Shown one piece after another: positions 26,558 to 35,530 of a DNA stretch of 51,507 nucleotides; within the stretch, counting starts at the first letter, position 1; each line of letters opens with the position of its first letter. Source of the stretch: Deltaproteobacteria bacterium (GTDB lineage Bacteria; Myxococcota; Myxococcia; Myxococcales; 40CM-4-68-19); NCBI GenBank assembly GCA_005879805.1, contig VBKL01000047.1, positions 1 through 51,507 of the forward strand. The letters run 5' to 3'. Below the pieces are notes generated by a model. That model had not been told where the DNA came from, did no database searches, and was given only the letters and a program-made list of their open reading frames with translations. A program made the position numbers and the translations under genes.

Positions 26558-27618
26558 GGCTTCACCCCCACGTCGAAGCGGCGTAGGAGCGCGCGCAGAT
26601 CGAGGGGATTCATCCCCGACTCGCCGTCCGTCGGCAGCACGATGACCTTGGTGTTCTTGAGCGCGTCGGCCATGCGCAGGCCGACCATGTTCTCGCTGCC
26701 GACGCCGCGGAGCGCTTGGTTCTCGAGCTCGGTGCCCTGCGCCTCCGCGAGCTTGACGAGGAGATCGCCGTCGGCGGCGCGCTGGCGGCGGTAGAGGTCC
26801 GCTTGCGCTTCCAGCTTCTTCATCTCGGCATCGCCGCGCGACAGCTCGACCTGGACCGCGGCGGCGCCCTCGGCGACGATCTTGTTCTTGAGCGCCGCGG
26901 CGGTGGCCGCCTTCGCTTCCGCCTCGTTCTTGTAAACGGTCTGGTCCTGGATCTTCCGCTGCTCGATGGCCTGCTGGTAGCGCGAATCGTAGATGTACCG
27001 GCGCACGTAGACGTCGACCACCTCGATGCCCTTGTCCTTGAGCTCGGCCGCCAGGGCGACCTTGGCGTCGTGCGCCTTCTCCATCCGCTTGGTGCCCTTG
27101 TAGAAGTCCTCGGCGTCGAGCTCACCGAGGGCCCGGCGCAGATCCTGGGCGGAGCGCGGGATGACCGCGGCGTCCTCGAAGAGCCGGCCGAGGCCGATGG
27201 TCTGGATGACGCGAAGCGGATCGACGATGCGGTAGAGCACCGTCGCGTCGACCCGCACGTTGTAGCCTTCGCTGGTCTGGATGTTGATGGCGGTGGTCTG
27301 TCGATGGCCCTCGACGTCCTCGCCGGCGGTCTCGCTGCGCGAATTGGTCAACTCGAGGACCTGGAGGTTGGTCGGGAAGCGGTGCATCGTCTCGCCGACG
27401 CCGACGTAATGCAGGCCGACGCCATAGATGGTCGGCTCGATGCCCTTGCCGAACTTGCTCTGCTTGACGCCCGCCTCGCCGGGCCGGACGTAGGTCGTGC
27501 ACGAGTTGTAGCCGAGGAGCAGCACGACCGAGCCCGCGATGACGAGCCAGCCGAGCCGCGAGATCTTACCCAACCTGCCCGCGGTCCCAACACTGACCCG
27601 CGGAATGGTAAACGCCAT
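26554..27618 (-). CDS. SPFH/prohibitin-domain membrane protein (first of a pair)
   Basis: A 354-residue SPFH protein with an N-terminal membrane anchor (RLGWLVIAGSVVLLLGYNSC, about 22-41). The SPFH domain follows: YVRPGEAGVKQSKFGKGIEP, INIQTSEGYNVRVDATVLYR, then VDVYVRRYIYDSRYQQAIEQ. After it come a coiled coil (about 225-300) and a conserved end containing NMVGLRMADALKNTKVIVLP. The last segment is echoed in its partner (TMVKLRVAEALEGKQILFVP), showing that the pair are paralogues. It starts nine bases after the upstream two-helix membrane protein gene and overlaps the second SPFH gene by four bases. Confidence 0.85.
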   Translation of the reverse strand: MAFTIPRVSVGTAGRLGKISRLGWLVIAGSVVLLLGYNSCTTYVRPGEAGVKQSKFGKGIEPTIYGVGLHYVGVGETMHRFPTNLQVLELTNSRSETAGEDVEGHRQTTAINIQTSEGYNVRVDATVLYRIVDPLRVIQTIGLGRLFEDAAVIPRSAQDLRRALGELDAEDFYKGTKRMEKAHDAKVALAAELKDKGIEVVDVYVRRYIYDSRYQQAIEQRKIQDQTVYKNEAEAKAATAAALKNKIVAEGAAAVQVELSRGDAEMKKLEAQADLYRRQRAADGDLLVKLAEAQGTELENQALRGVGSENMVGLRMADALKNTKVIVLPTDGESGMNPLDLRALLRRFDVGVKP

Positions 27619-27627
27619 TTGCGACTC

Positions 27628-28257
27628 CTATCGGGACCGTACGCGGGAAGCGGCTCCGGATTCCGCGTCGCGCGCGGTGCCGGCCTCCTCGCTTCCGATT
27701 CCGAGCGCTTCGTGGACCTCGCTGAGCGGCCGGTAGGCATCGAGCGTCTCGCCTTCGCGGGCGAGGTCCTCGACCAGCTTTTCCAGCTTCTTCTCGTGCT
27801 TTCGCCGGTACCACCAAAGATAGGCGTCCGGCAGGAACGGCCCCAGCACGAACAGCGCCCAGGGCACCCACTTCTCGTAGATCGGGATCCAGGGGATCCA
27901 GACCAGGAGCGCTCCCAGCACCAGGCCGAAGAGCGCGAAGGCGCCGCGAGCGATCAGATCTCCGCCGCGCCACAGACCGTAATCGTTTGCCGCCGCCGCG
28001 TTCTCGGCCTTGGCCAGCGCGAGATACCGGGGAAGGAGCACGCTCTTCACCACCTCGCGGGCCCGCTTCCAGTGCCGGGGAACGTCGATGCCCAGCTCGC
28101 AACACTGCTTCTCCATCTGCTCGAGGGCCTCTTCGGCCTCGCGCTGCAGCAGCGAACGGGCTTCCTCGTCGAAGCGGGCAATCGCCGGCCTGCGCACCTC
28201 GAAAAGCGAGACGAGGTGGCTGCCGATGGCGGCGAGCCCGTACTTCGCGGGAACCAT
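27628..28257 (-). CDS. two-helix membrane protein at the head of the SPFH operon
   Basis: A 209-residue protein: an amphipathic N-terminal half (LFEVRRPAIARFDEEARSLL, then QREAEEALEQMEKQCCELGI), two membrane segments (about 105-125 and 130-150, GLVLGALLVWIPWIPIYEKW, ALFVLGPFLPDAYLWW) and a basic/acidic cytoplasmic tail. No family is recognised. It precedes the SPFH pair by nine bases and is a candidate partner of that complex. The 128-base gap to the divergent response regulator contains no obvious promoter hexamers. Confidence 0.7.
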   Translation of the reverse strand: MVPAKYGLAAIGSHLVSLFEVRRPAIARFDEEARSLLQREAEEALEQMEKQCCELGIDVPRHWKRAREVVKSVLLPRYLALAKAENAAAANDYGLWRGGDLIARGAFALFGLVLGALLVWIPWIPIYEKWVPWALFVLGPFLPDAYLWWYRRKHEKKLEKLVEDLAREGETLDAYRPLSEVHEALGIGSEEAGTARDAESGAASRVRSR

Positions 28258-28385
28258 GGTGGAGTTTCTAACACGGGGGCCTACCCCGCCGGCCGCGGCA
28301 GACTGGCGCCCCCTGTTCGGATTGCGCGCCGCGCTGTACTACCTTGCGCGCCGAGGACTTACATGCTCCCCGCGGAGGCCGCTCC

Positions 28386-28772
28386 ATGAACGCGCCCAGG
28401 GGCCGGGTGCTGGTGGTCGATGACGAACCGATGGTCGGATCGTCGATCCGCCGGCTGCTCGGACGGGATCACGACGTGGTGGTGGTGCAGAGCGGCAAGG
28501 ACGCGGTGGCGAAGATCGCTGCAGGAGAGCGCTACGACGTCATCCTCTGCGACCTGCTCATGCCGGAAATGACCGGGATGGACGTCTATGCCGATTTCAA
28601 GAGCCGCGACCCCGATCTGGCGCGGCGCATGGTGTTCCTGAGCGGCGGCGCCGTCACCCAGAAGGCACGGGACTTCTATGAGCAGGTGCCGAACACCAAG
28701 ATCGAGAAACCCTTCGACGCCGCCCGCCTTCGCGCGGTGGTGCAAGGGTTCGTGAAAGGGTCCGGGCTCTGA
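28386..28772 (+). CDS. single-domain response regulator (CheY-like)
   Basis: A 128-residue receiver without an output domain. VLVVDDEPMVGSSIRRLLG carries the acidic pair, the phospho-accepting Asp is in VILCDLLMPEMTG, Ser in VFLSGGAV takes the switch Thr/Ser position, and Lys in TKIEKPFD is the conserved lysine. I chose ATG 28386 because GGAGG lies seven bases upstream. The nearest kinases are not adjacent, so it is an orphan relay or allosteric regulator. It precedes the pilus-type ATPase gene by about 140 bases. Confidence 0.9.
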   Translation: MNAPRGRVLVVDDEPMVGSSIRRLLGRDHDVVVVQSGKDAVAKIAAGERYDVILCDLLMPEMTGMDVYADFKSRDPDLARRMVFLSGGAVTQKARDFYEQVPNTKIEKPFDAARLRAVVQGFVKGSGL

Positions 28773-28795
28773 TCACGGCCGCTTGCGAGACAGGC

Positions 28796-28818
28796 TCCGC
28801 TGTGGGTGCCGCAGCGGA
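28796..28818 (+). terminator. possible terminator hairpin after the response regulator
   Basis: TCCGCTG (28796-28802) pairs with CAGCGGA (28812-28818) around a nine-base loop, 24 bases after the stop codon. No T run follows, so transcription may continue into the ATPase gene. Confidence 0.3.
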
Positions 28819-28911
28819 CCGTGCTTTACCGCAGCACAGAAATTCTACAGGCGTTCACAGCGTCTGATAGGCTCGGGCTTCCATCCCGGCGAACGCGACG
28901 GAGGGAGCACT

Positions 28912-31104
28912 TTGGCGGACATCCAACCGAGAGGGCGAAACGGGGGGGCCGAGGCGAGCGCGGGGTCTGGTCCCGCCGCTCCGCCCATCGAGGGCGTTCT
29001 CGTCGCCCGGGTGCCGGCGGCGCGCCTCGAACCGTTCCTCGCCCGCACCGCCCTGTTCCAGGGTTTCGATGCCGAGAACATTGCCCGCATCGCGCCGCTC
29101 TTCGTCCCGCTCGAGGTACGAGCGGGAACCGAATTGCTCCGCACGGGCGCCCCAGCCGAGGGAATGGGAATCGTCTTCTCGGGAGAAATCGTGGTGAAGC
29201 TCGCCGATGCGGAGATCGAGCGACTCGGTCCCGGAGAATCCTTCGGCGAGGCCGCGCTCCTCGGCGACGGCACGAGCCCGTATACGGTGGTCGCCGATGA
29301 TCCGTGCCGCGTTCTCTGGATCGGTGGCGACGCGGCGCAGACCATCGTACGGACTGGCCCGGCGACGGAGGCGGTCTTGCGGCGCCTCTCGACCCAGCTC
29401 TCGCGGACCTGCGCGCTCGACCGCGCCGAGCTTCCCCTCGCCGAGGTGGTGGTGACCGAGCCGCTCCGCGCCGCGCGCGAGCCCGTCGATACCCCGAAGG
29501 CGCAGGCCAAGGTCGCGACCACGGAGCAAGCCCCGGCGCTCCCGGCGGGGACCGTTCCCTTCGTCGAGGTGGCCGACTACGAGCCTAGCGCCTCCGTGCT
29601 CTCGATGGTGCCGGCGAAGCTCATCCGCCAGCATCGGCTGCTTCCGCTACGGCTCTCGGGCAAGAAGCTGACGGTCGGGCTCGTTGCTCCCCGCAACCAG
29701 GGAGCGGTGGCTGAATTGAAGCGGGCGCTGCAAACGGTCGACCTGGAGGTCGTGGCCATCTCGGCGGACGATTTCTACCACGCGCTCATCCAGCACAAGC
29801 TCGATCCGGCGTTCGCGCCCAAGCAGGCGAAGACCGGCGGTTACTCGATCAATCCGGAACAGCTCACCTTCGAGACCGCCGCCGACACCGACCGCGAGCA
29901 GAACCCGCCTGCCCGCGCCGTCGGCGACGAGGTGATCAAGTTCGTCAACAAGATGCTCGTCGCCGCGCTCGACCGCGAAGCGAGCGACATCCACGTCGAA
30001 CCGACCTCCGGCGCGCCGCGCATCCGGTTCCGCGTCAACGGCGTGCTGCAGGACTGGAACGAGCCGGTGCCATCGGCCGCGACGATGAAGACCGTGGCCG
30101 CGCGCATCAAAGTGCTGGCGGGGCTCGACATCACCGAGCGCCGACTGCCGCAGGACGGCCGCATCGGTGTCAACGCCGGCAAACGCGAGTTGGACCTTCG
30201 CGTCTCGACGCTGCCCGCGAACCGAGGCGAGAAGATCGCCCTGCGCATCCTCGAGGCCGGCGCGACCCGCAAGCTCCAGCAGATCTTCTTCGAGGACAAG
30301 GCGCTTTCCGCCGTTCGCCGCGCTCTCGATCGGCCCTACGGCGGCATCATCGTCGGCGGCCCCACCGGATCGGGAAAGACCTCGTCGCTCTACGCGATGC
30401 TCAACGAGCGGCGCTCGACGCGGCCCGACACCAACATCCTCACCGTCGAGGATCCGATCGAGTACCGCCTCCAGGGCGTGACCCAGGTCCAGGTGAGCGC
30501 CTCGCATGGCCTCACCTTCGCGCGCGCCCTGCGCTCGCTGCTACGCCAGGATCCCGACGCCATCGTGGTGGGCGAGACGCGCGATCAGGAAACCGCCGTG
30601 CTGGCGCTCGAGGCGGCCATGACCGGCCACCTGCTCCTCACCTCGATCCATGCCAACACCGCGGTCGCCGCTCTGCAGCGCCTGGAGAACCTGGGCTGCT
30701 CGCGGGCGCTCATCGCGCAGTCGGTCGCGCTGATCCTCGTCCAGCGGCTGGTACGGCGGCTCTGCGCGGTGTGCAGGAAGATGGAGCCGCTCCCGGCCGC
30801 GCTCGCCGAGGCGCTGGTGGTGCGCAAGGTGATCGACCGCTCGCAGGCGGCAATGCCGATGCCGATCGCGCTCGGCTGCGAGGCTTGCAACCACACCGGT
30901 CAGGCCGGGCGCGCCGTGGTGATCGAGGCTCTCACCCTCACGGACGACCTGCGCAACGCGATCGCCGCGGGGCGGCCCCTTCCCGACATCGAGGCGCTCG
31001 CACTGCAGTCGGGCGCGCTCTTGCCCTTCTCCTCCTACGCCTCGGCGCTGCTCGGCCGGCAACTGGTGGGGGCGACCGAGCTGCTAGGAGCACTCGCCGA
31101 ATAG
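28912..31104 (+). CDS. type IV pilus/T2SS assembly ATPase with N-terminal cNMP-fold domain
   Basis: A 730-residue GspE/PilB-type motor ATPase. The C-terminal engine is complete: Walker A GGPTGSGKTSSLY (about 482-494), the Asp/Walker B region RQDPDAIVVGETRD, the His box HLLLTSIHANT, and a zinc motif C-x2-C (near 618) plus C-x2-C (near 656). A MshEN-like domain (about 220-285, LSMVPAKLIRQHRLLPLRLS) precedes it. The N-terminus (about 30-150, LFQGFDAENIARIAPLFVPL, GESFGEAALLGDG) has the cyclic-nucleotide-binding fold, but the phosphate cassette reads GTSPYTVV and lacks the usual Arg. The TTG at 28912 has GGAGGG six bases upstream; the frame is open further up without a site. No pilC or pilT is adjacent. 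Confidence 0.88.
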   Translation: MADIQPRGRNGGAEASAGSGPAAPPIEGVLVARVPAARLEPFLARTALFQGFDAENIARIAPLFVPLEVRAGTELLRTGAPAEGMGIVFSGEIVVKLADAEIERLGPGESFGEAALLGDGTSPYTVVADDPCRVLWIGGDAAQTIVRTGPATEAVLRRLSTQLSRTCALDRAELPLAEVVVTEPLRAAREPVDTPKAQAKVATTEQAPALPAGTVPFVEVADYEPSASVLSMVPAKLIRQHRLLPLRLSGKKLTVGLVAPRNQGAVAELKRALQTVDLEVVAISADDFYHALIQHKLDPAFAPKQAKTGGYSINPEQLTFETAADTDREQNPPARAVGDEVIKFVNKMLVAALDREASDIHVEPTSGAPRIRFRVNGVLQDWNEPVPSAATMKTVAARIKVLAGLDITERRLPQDGRIGVNAGKRELDLRVSTLPANRGEKIALRILEAGATRKLQQIFFEDKALSAVRRALDRPYGGIIVGGPTGSGKTSSLYAMLNERRSTRPDTNILTVEDPIEYRLQGVTQVQVSASHGLTFARALRSLLRQDPDAIVVGETRDQETAVLALEAAMTGHLLLTSIHANTAVAALQRLENLGCSRALIAQSVALILVQRLVRRLCAVCRKMEPLPAALAEALVVRKVIDRSQAAMPMPIALGCEACNHTGQAGRAVVIEALTLTDDLRNAIAAGRPLPDIEALALQSGALLPFSSYASALLGRQLVGATELLGALAE

Positions 31105-31157
31105 GCTGGCGAGCGGACCCTGGTTGCGATCGAGCGCCGCGAGGCCACCTTGTCGGC

Positions 31158-31400
31158 ATGGACGACAAGAGGAAGCAGGACCGGAACGAGGGCGAAGGCA
31201 ACAAGATCGCCGACAAGAAGTACCGCGACGCCGCCACCGACTTCGCCAACCGGAACGATACGGTGAAGGCGGGCCTCGATGCCGAGCGCGATCTGCAGCA
31301 GCGCAAGGGCGAGCTCGAGAAGGCGGAACAGGCCGGCCGCTCGCACAGCAAGGGCGACCTCCCGAGCGATCTCGATGGCAGCGGCTTCGACGAGACGTAG
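31158..31400 (+). CDS. 80-residue hydrophilic protein, unknown function
   Basis: A short, highly charged protein (MDDKRKQDRNEGEGNKIADK, then RDAATDFANRNDTVKAGLDA) with helix-prone Lys/Glu/Gln content and no Cys or membrane segment. Similar small proteins in Proteobacteria have a repeated D-x2-K-x-A-x-E-x2 pattern and an acidic/polar tail (SHSKGDLPSDLDGS) and are sometimes linked to stress; the link here is guesswork. The ATG at 31158 lacks a clear ribosome site. It ends six bases before the kinase gene, so the two may be co-transcribed. Confidence 0.55.
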   Translation: MDDKRKQDRNEGEGNKIADKKYRDAATDFANRNDTVKAGLDAERDLQQRKGELEKAEQAGRSHSKGDLPSDLDGSGFDET

Positions 31401-31406
31401 CCGCTA

Positions 31407-32528
31407 GTGACCTCGAAAGCAGGCGATCGCATCCTCGCGAGCCGGGATCGAGTCCTGGCGCTCTGGGAAGAGCGCGTGCGCAAGGAGATCCCGACCGCCG
31501 CGCAGGAGGAGCGCGCCATCATCATCAACACCTTTCCCGGCGTCCTGCGGCAGATCGCGGAGGCCCTGTCCCCGAAGCACCCGCGGCGGACGGCGACCGA
31601 AGGGTCCACCGTCGCCGAGGAGCACGGCGGCGAGCGGGTGCGCATGACGCAGTTCCGGCTCGAGGACGTGATCCACGAGTACGCCCTCTTGCGCGAGGTG
31701 CTGGTCGAGGTGCTCGAGGAGCACGAGCCACTCACTCCCGCGGAGCGCAACTCGCTTCACTCGTCCATCGACGAGGCCACGCGGAAAGCGTGCACCGCCT
31801 ACGCCCTCGTGCAAGCGGGCTTCCGCGAGCAGTTCGTCGCGGTACTCGCCCACGATCTCCGCGGCCCGCTCAGCGCGGCGAAGGCGTCCGCGAGCCTCAT
31901 CTTGCGCAAGCCGTCCGACCAGAGCGTGCCACGCTGGTCCGCCCGCATCGTGGAGAGCGTCGACCGCGCCGATCGCATGGTGCAGGACCTCCTCGACGCC
32001 ATGCGGGCACAGGCCGGAGGGTCCCTCGATCTCCAGTTCAGCGAATGCGACATCGTGGAGGTCGTACACGAGGCCCTCGACCACCTGCGCACGGTCTACG
32101 GCGACCGCTTCGTGCTCGTCGCTCCAGCGCCCGTGCGCGGCTACTTCGGGGTCGATCCGATGCGGCGCGCAGTCGAGAACCTGGCCATCAACGCGGTGAA
32201 GTATGGGGCCGCCGGCCGGCCCATTACCATCACCGTGAAGGAGTTGCACGAGCGCCTCTTCATCCTCGTCCACAACGAGGGCCGGCACATTCCTGCCGAG
32301 CAGCAAGCGACGCTCTTCCGCGCTTTCCAACGGCTCGCGGCCGAAGGCGGCTCCCACCGCGGATGGGGACTCGGCCTCGCCCAGGTTCGCGCCGCGGCCG
32401 AGGCGCACGGCGGGAGCATCGCCGTCGACAGCTTGCCGGAGCTCGGGACGACCTTCACCATCGACGTGCCGGTCGACGGACGGCTCGGCGCCAAGGGCCG
32501 CAAGCCCGGCGATCCCGATCGGTCCTGA
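31407..32528 (+). CDS. cytoplasmic sensor histidine kinase with RsbRD-type N-terminus
   Basis: A 373-residue kinase without membrane segments. The N-terminal 140 residues (DRVLALWEERVRKEIPTAAQ, INTFPGVLRQIAEALS, LEDVIHEYALLREVLVEVLE) fit the RsbRD_N helical sensor domain. HisKA has its His in FVAVLAHDLRGPLS. HATPase follows with NLAINAVKYG and GWGLGLAQVRAAAEAHGG. The usual G1 Asp-x-Gly is replaced by VHNEGRHI, common in this subgroup. The start is GTG 31407, with no good ribosome site but close to the upstream 80-residue gene. No cognate regulator is adjacent. Its stop is three bases from that of the convergent DUF885 gene. Confidence 0.88.
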   Translation: MTSKAGDRILASRDRVLALWEERVRKEIPTAAQEERAIIINTFPGVLRQIAEALSPKHPRRTATEGSTVAEEHGGERVRMTQFRLEDVIHEYALLREVLVEVLEEHEPLTPAERNSLHSSIDEATRKACTAYALVQAGFREQFVAVLAHDLRGPLSAAKASASLILRKPSDQSVPRWSARIVESVDRADRMVQDLLDAMRAQAGGSLDLQFSECDIVEVVHEALDHLRTVYGDRFVLVAPAPVRGYFGVDPMRRAVENLAINAVKYGAAGRPITITVKELHERLFILVHNEGRHIPAEQQATLFRAFQRLAAEGGSHRGWGLGLAQVRAAAEAHGGSIAVDSLPELGTTFTIDVPVDGRLGAKGRKPGDPDRS

Positions 32529-32531
32529 GCG

Positions 32532-34409
32532 CTACCGCCCCAGCACGTACTGCCGCAGATACTTGACGGCCAGCGTCCCGTGCGCGAGAAGCGCGTCGTC
32601 GAAGGCGCGCTGATCGAAGGACCCTTTCGCCCGCACGTCGCGCTCCAACCGCACGATCTCCGCCCAGCCGAGGAAGTACTGGCAGAGCTGGGTCGAGTCG
32701 AGCTTCGCGCGGGTGAGCTTCTTCTCGGCCTGCGCGCGTTCCTGGAAACCGTCTTCGATCATGAAGCGCAAGGCTTCCTCGTCGGTCATCGCGCCGCCCT
32801 GCAGCCCCACGTCGAGGATGGCGTTGGCGGCGACGATCATGCGGCCACGCAGATCGAAGAAGTGATAGCGGTCGTTGTCGGCATCGCCCAACCCGTCCTT
32901 GACGACCAGTCCTTCTCCGTAGACGGCCCATCCCTCGGCGAACGGTCCGCTCCACAGCGTCGCGCGAAGCACCGACCGATCGCGCCGGGCGAAGTAGGCC
33001 TGTGTATGGTGGCCGGGGATCGCCTCGTGCGCCGCGGTGAGGGCGATCTCGTAGTTGTTGTTGGCGCGCAGGTAGCTCTCGATCTTTTCCTTGGGCCAGC
33101 TCGAATCCACCGGATCGACGTAGTACGTCCCGTGGAAGGGAGCGCCGCGATCGAGCTGCCCGGGCGAGAGGTACTCGGCCCCGGCCGCCCCGCGCTTGTA
33201 TTCCGGCATCGCCTCGACCGAGAGCGTCTCCGGCGGCGGAAGCTCGACGATGTTCTTCGATCGGACGAGAGCGCGCAGGCGCTCGATCTTGCCGGCGCTC
33301 GCGCTGACCAGCGCATCGGGCGCCGGATGATCCTTCGCGAGAGCGTCTTTCACGCGCCCGATGAGCTTCGCTTGTTCCGCCGGCGGGGCGTTTTCCGGCG
33401 GCACCCCCTCGCCGCGGAACAGCGACCTCGCGAGCTCGCGCGACACCGAATACAGCTCGCCGCGCGCGGCGGTGAAGTCCTCGCGGGCGAGCCGGACCAG
33501 CTCTTCCGGCGCGAGGTCGGTCTGGAGCGCCAGCGGGAACTTCTTCCGGTACTTCTCCGGCCCGAGACGCCAGTCGGCGCCGACCCGTTCGGGAAGAACC
33601 TTTTCCAGGAACCTCTGGTAGTTCTGCAGCGCGAAGACCGCCTCGGTGCGCGCCGTCTCCGACTCCGCGTCGCCCTTGGTGAACGCCGGCAGCTCCTTCT
33701 CGAGGAAGGCGAGCCGCCCGGCGTTCTCCTTCACCGCCTGATCGAGATGAACCTTGGAGACCTTGCTCTTCGTCAGGTACCGCTCGCGGCTCTCCACGAT
33801 CCGGGCAACGCCGCGCAGCTGGGCCGCGACGGCGGCGCGGCGCTCCGCCTCGGTGCCCCAGCTGCCGTGCACGATGTCGGAGATCCGGGCGGCGATGATC
33901 TCGCGGGGATCGTAGTAGGTGAAGGAATCGACGAGCCTCGGGCTCCAGGTGAACTCCCGGATCTCCTCCAGCTCGAGCAGCTCGAGGGCGATGGCGTCCG
34001 CCATGATGGCGGCGTCCACCTGCTCGTCGCGGGACATCTTCGATCGATCGAGAGCGGCCAGCTCCTTGCTGTGCTCGGTGAGCTCGGAAATGCGGAACCG
34101 CACGGCGCTCGTGCTCAGGTCCCAGTGCCCTGTCACGAACCTGTGGTCGCCCATGTAGTCGGCGAGGTGCGGCTTCGCGCGGAAGAGGCCGGAGAGGTAG
34201 CGCTCGGCGAGCGAGGCGAGATCGCCGTGCGCGCCTCCTTGGGCCTTCGCCGGGGCGGGGGCCGCAGGCTGCGGCTGGGCGTGGGTCTCGCTCTGGGTCT
34301 GGGCTTCCCGGGCAGGGGACGGCGCGCCATTCGCGGGTGGAGACGACGCCTTCGACGAGGCGCAAGCCGCGGCGAGGACGGCGAGGAGCGGCACGGCGAG
34401 ACGGCGCAT
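32532..34409 (-). CDS. DUF885-family putative metallopeptidase lipoprotein
   Basis: A 625-residue lipoprotein (signal LAVLAAACASSKA, Cys near 16), with a Pro/Ala/Gln-rich linker to about residue 60 and then the DUF885 fold. The candidate zinc motif HEAIPGHHTQ lies near residues 460-469, and GPFAEGWAVYGEGL about 30 residues later supplies the third ligand region. Family members are thought to be M32-like or related peptidases, but few have been tested. The ATG at 34409 gives the lipoprotein signal. It follows the broken nitronate monooxygenase gene by 58 bases. Confidence 0.88.
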   Translation of the reverse strand: MRRLAVPLLAVLAAACASSKASSPPANGAPSPAREAQTQSETHAQPQPAAPAPAKAQGGAHGDLASLAERYLSGLFRAKPHLADYMGDHRFVTGHWDLSTSAVRFRISELTEHSKELAALDRSKMSRDEQVDAAIMADAIALELLELEEIREFTWSPRLVDSFTYYDPREIIAARISDIVHGSWGTEAERRAAVAAQLRGVARIVESRERYLTKSKVSKVHLDQAVKENAGRLAFLEKELPAFTKGDAESETARTEAVFALQNYQRFLEKVLPERVGADWRLGPEKYRKKFPLALQTDLAPEELVRLAREDFTAARGELYSVSRELARSLFRGEGVPPENAPPAEQAKLIGRVKDALAKDHPAPDALVSASAGKIERLRALVRSKNIVELPPPETLSVEAMPEYKRGAAGAEYLSPGQLDRGAPFHGTYYVDPVDSSWPKEKIESYLRANNNYEIALTAAHEAIPGHHTQAYFARRDRSVLRATLWSGPFAEGWAVYGEGLVVKDGLGDADNDRYHFFDLRGRMIVAANAILDVGLQGGAMTDEEALRFMIEDGFQERAQAEKKLTRAKLDSTQLCQYFLGWAEIVRLERDVRAKGSFDQRAFDDALLAHGTLAVKYLRQYVLGR

Positions 34410-34467
34410 GCGGAGACCTCCGCTTCCGGGGAGGCCCGCCTGTGTATCCGATCCTGACGCCCGGCGG

Positions 34468-35512
34468 TTATCGCGAAGAGGACGCGAGTCGGCGGAGGGC
34501 GGCGTCCGTTTCCGAGACGAGCCGCGACACGAGCTCAGCCGCGGGAACCCGCCGAACCATCCGCGTACCCTGCCCTGCCCACAGCGAAAGGAACTCGGCG
34601 CGCCCCGCTTTCGCCGCCGCCGTCCGCAGGGGCCGCGTGAGCGCGTTCCACCTCTTCCATGAACCGGTTCACGATCCCGCGCGCGGGCCGGCCGGAGAAC
34701 GCCCTCGTCAGCCGGGTCGAGTCGTCGCGCGCAGAGACGAGGGCCTGCTTGTAGCACTCGGCCGCACCGGCCTCGTCGGTGGCGAGGAAGGCGGTGCCGA
34801 GCTGGACGGCGGAGGCTTCGAGAGCGAGCGCAGCCGCGATGCCGCGGCCGTCCATGATTCCGCCCGAGGCGATGACCGGCACGCGCACCGCGTCCCGGAT
34901 CTGGGGCACCAGAGCGATGGTGCCGACCATCGAAGTCTCGAAGGCCGAGGCGAAGGTGCCGCGGTGCCCTCCCGCCTCGCTTCCCTGCGCGACCACCGCG
35001 TCGACGCCGGCCTTCTCCAGGAGGACTGCCTCTTCGACGGTGGTCGCGGTGCCTGCCACGAGCAAGCCGCGTTGCTTCACCGCCTTCATGGCGCTGTCGG
35101 GCAGCATGCCGAAGGTGAAGCTGAAGAGGGTCGCTCCTATCTCGAGGCAGGCAGCGACTTGATCGGCGAAGACGTCCGCCGGAACGGCGGGCGCGGCGGG
35201 CGGTGGCAGCCCCACCTCGGCGAACAGCGGCGCGACGCGCTGGAGCACGCCGGCCGTGTCCTCCGGCGGGCCGGGAGGACGGAGCGGCGCGAACAGGTTG
35301 ATGCCGAACGGACGCGAAGTGAGGGAGCGGACCGCGCGCCCCAGCTCGACGATCTGCGGCGGGGTCAAGTAGGCGGCGCCGATGGATCCGAGCGCGCCCG
35401 CCTCGCACACTGCGGCGACGAGGCGGGGCGTGTCGCCGCCGCCCGCCATCGGGGCTTGCACGATGGGATGCTGGATGCCGAGTCGCTTGGTGAGATCGGT
35501 GGTGATGGGCAT
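34468..35512 (-). pseudogene. nitronate monooxygenase, frameshifted by a small deletion
   Basis: NMO enzymes are FMN proteins that oxidise alkyl nitronates such as propionate 3-nitronate. From ATG 35512 about 285 residues match: GIQHPIVQAPMAGGGDTPRL, PFGINLFAP, the signature VVAQGSEAGGHRGTF, VPVIASGGIMDGRGIAAALA and [16 protein letters not shown]. Near 34641-34650 the frame jumps. The expected C-terminus, [20 protein letters not shown] to LRRLASSSR with TAA at 34470, continues in another frame. About 13 residues seem missing between VE and NAL. The current frame instead ends at 34535 after an unrelated tail. A GGAGGA site precedes the ATG. Confidence 0.8.
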
Positions 35513-35530
35513 GGGGGGCTTCCTCCGTGC

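Noticed and set aside
28258-28385. Promoter pair in the gap between the SPFH operon and the response regulator
   Set aside because: Possible hexamers are wrongly spaced (nine bases); nothing better than chance.
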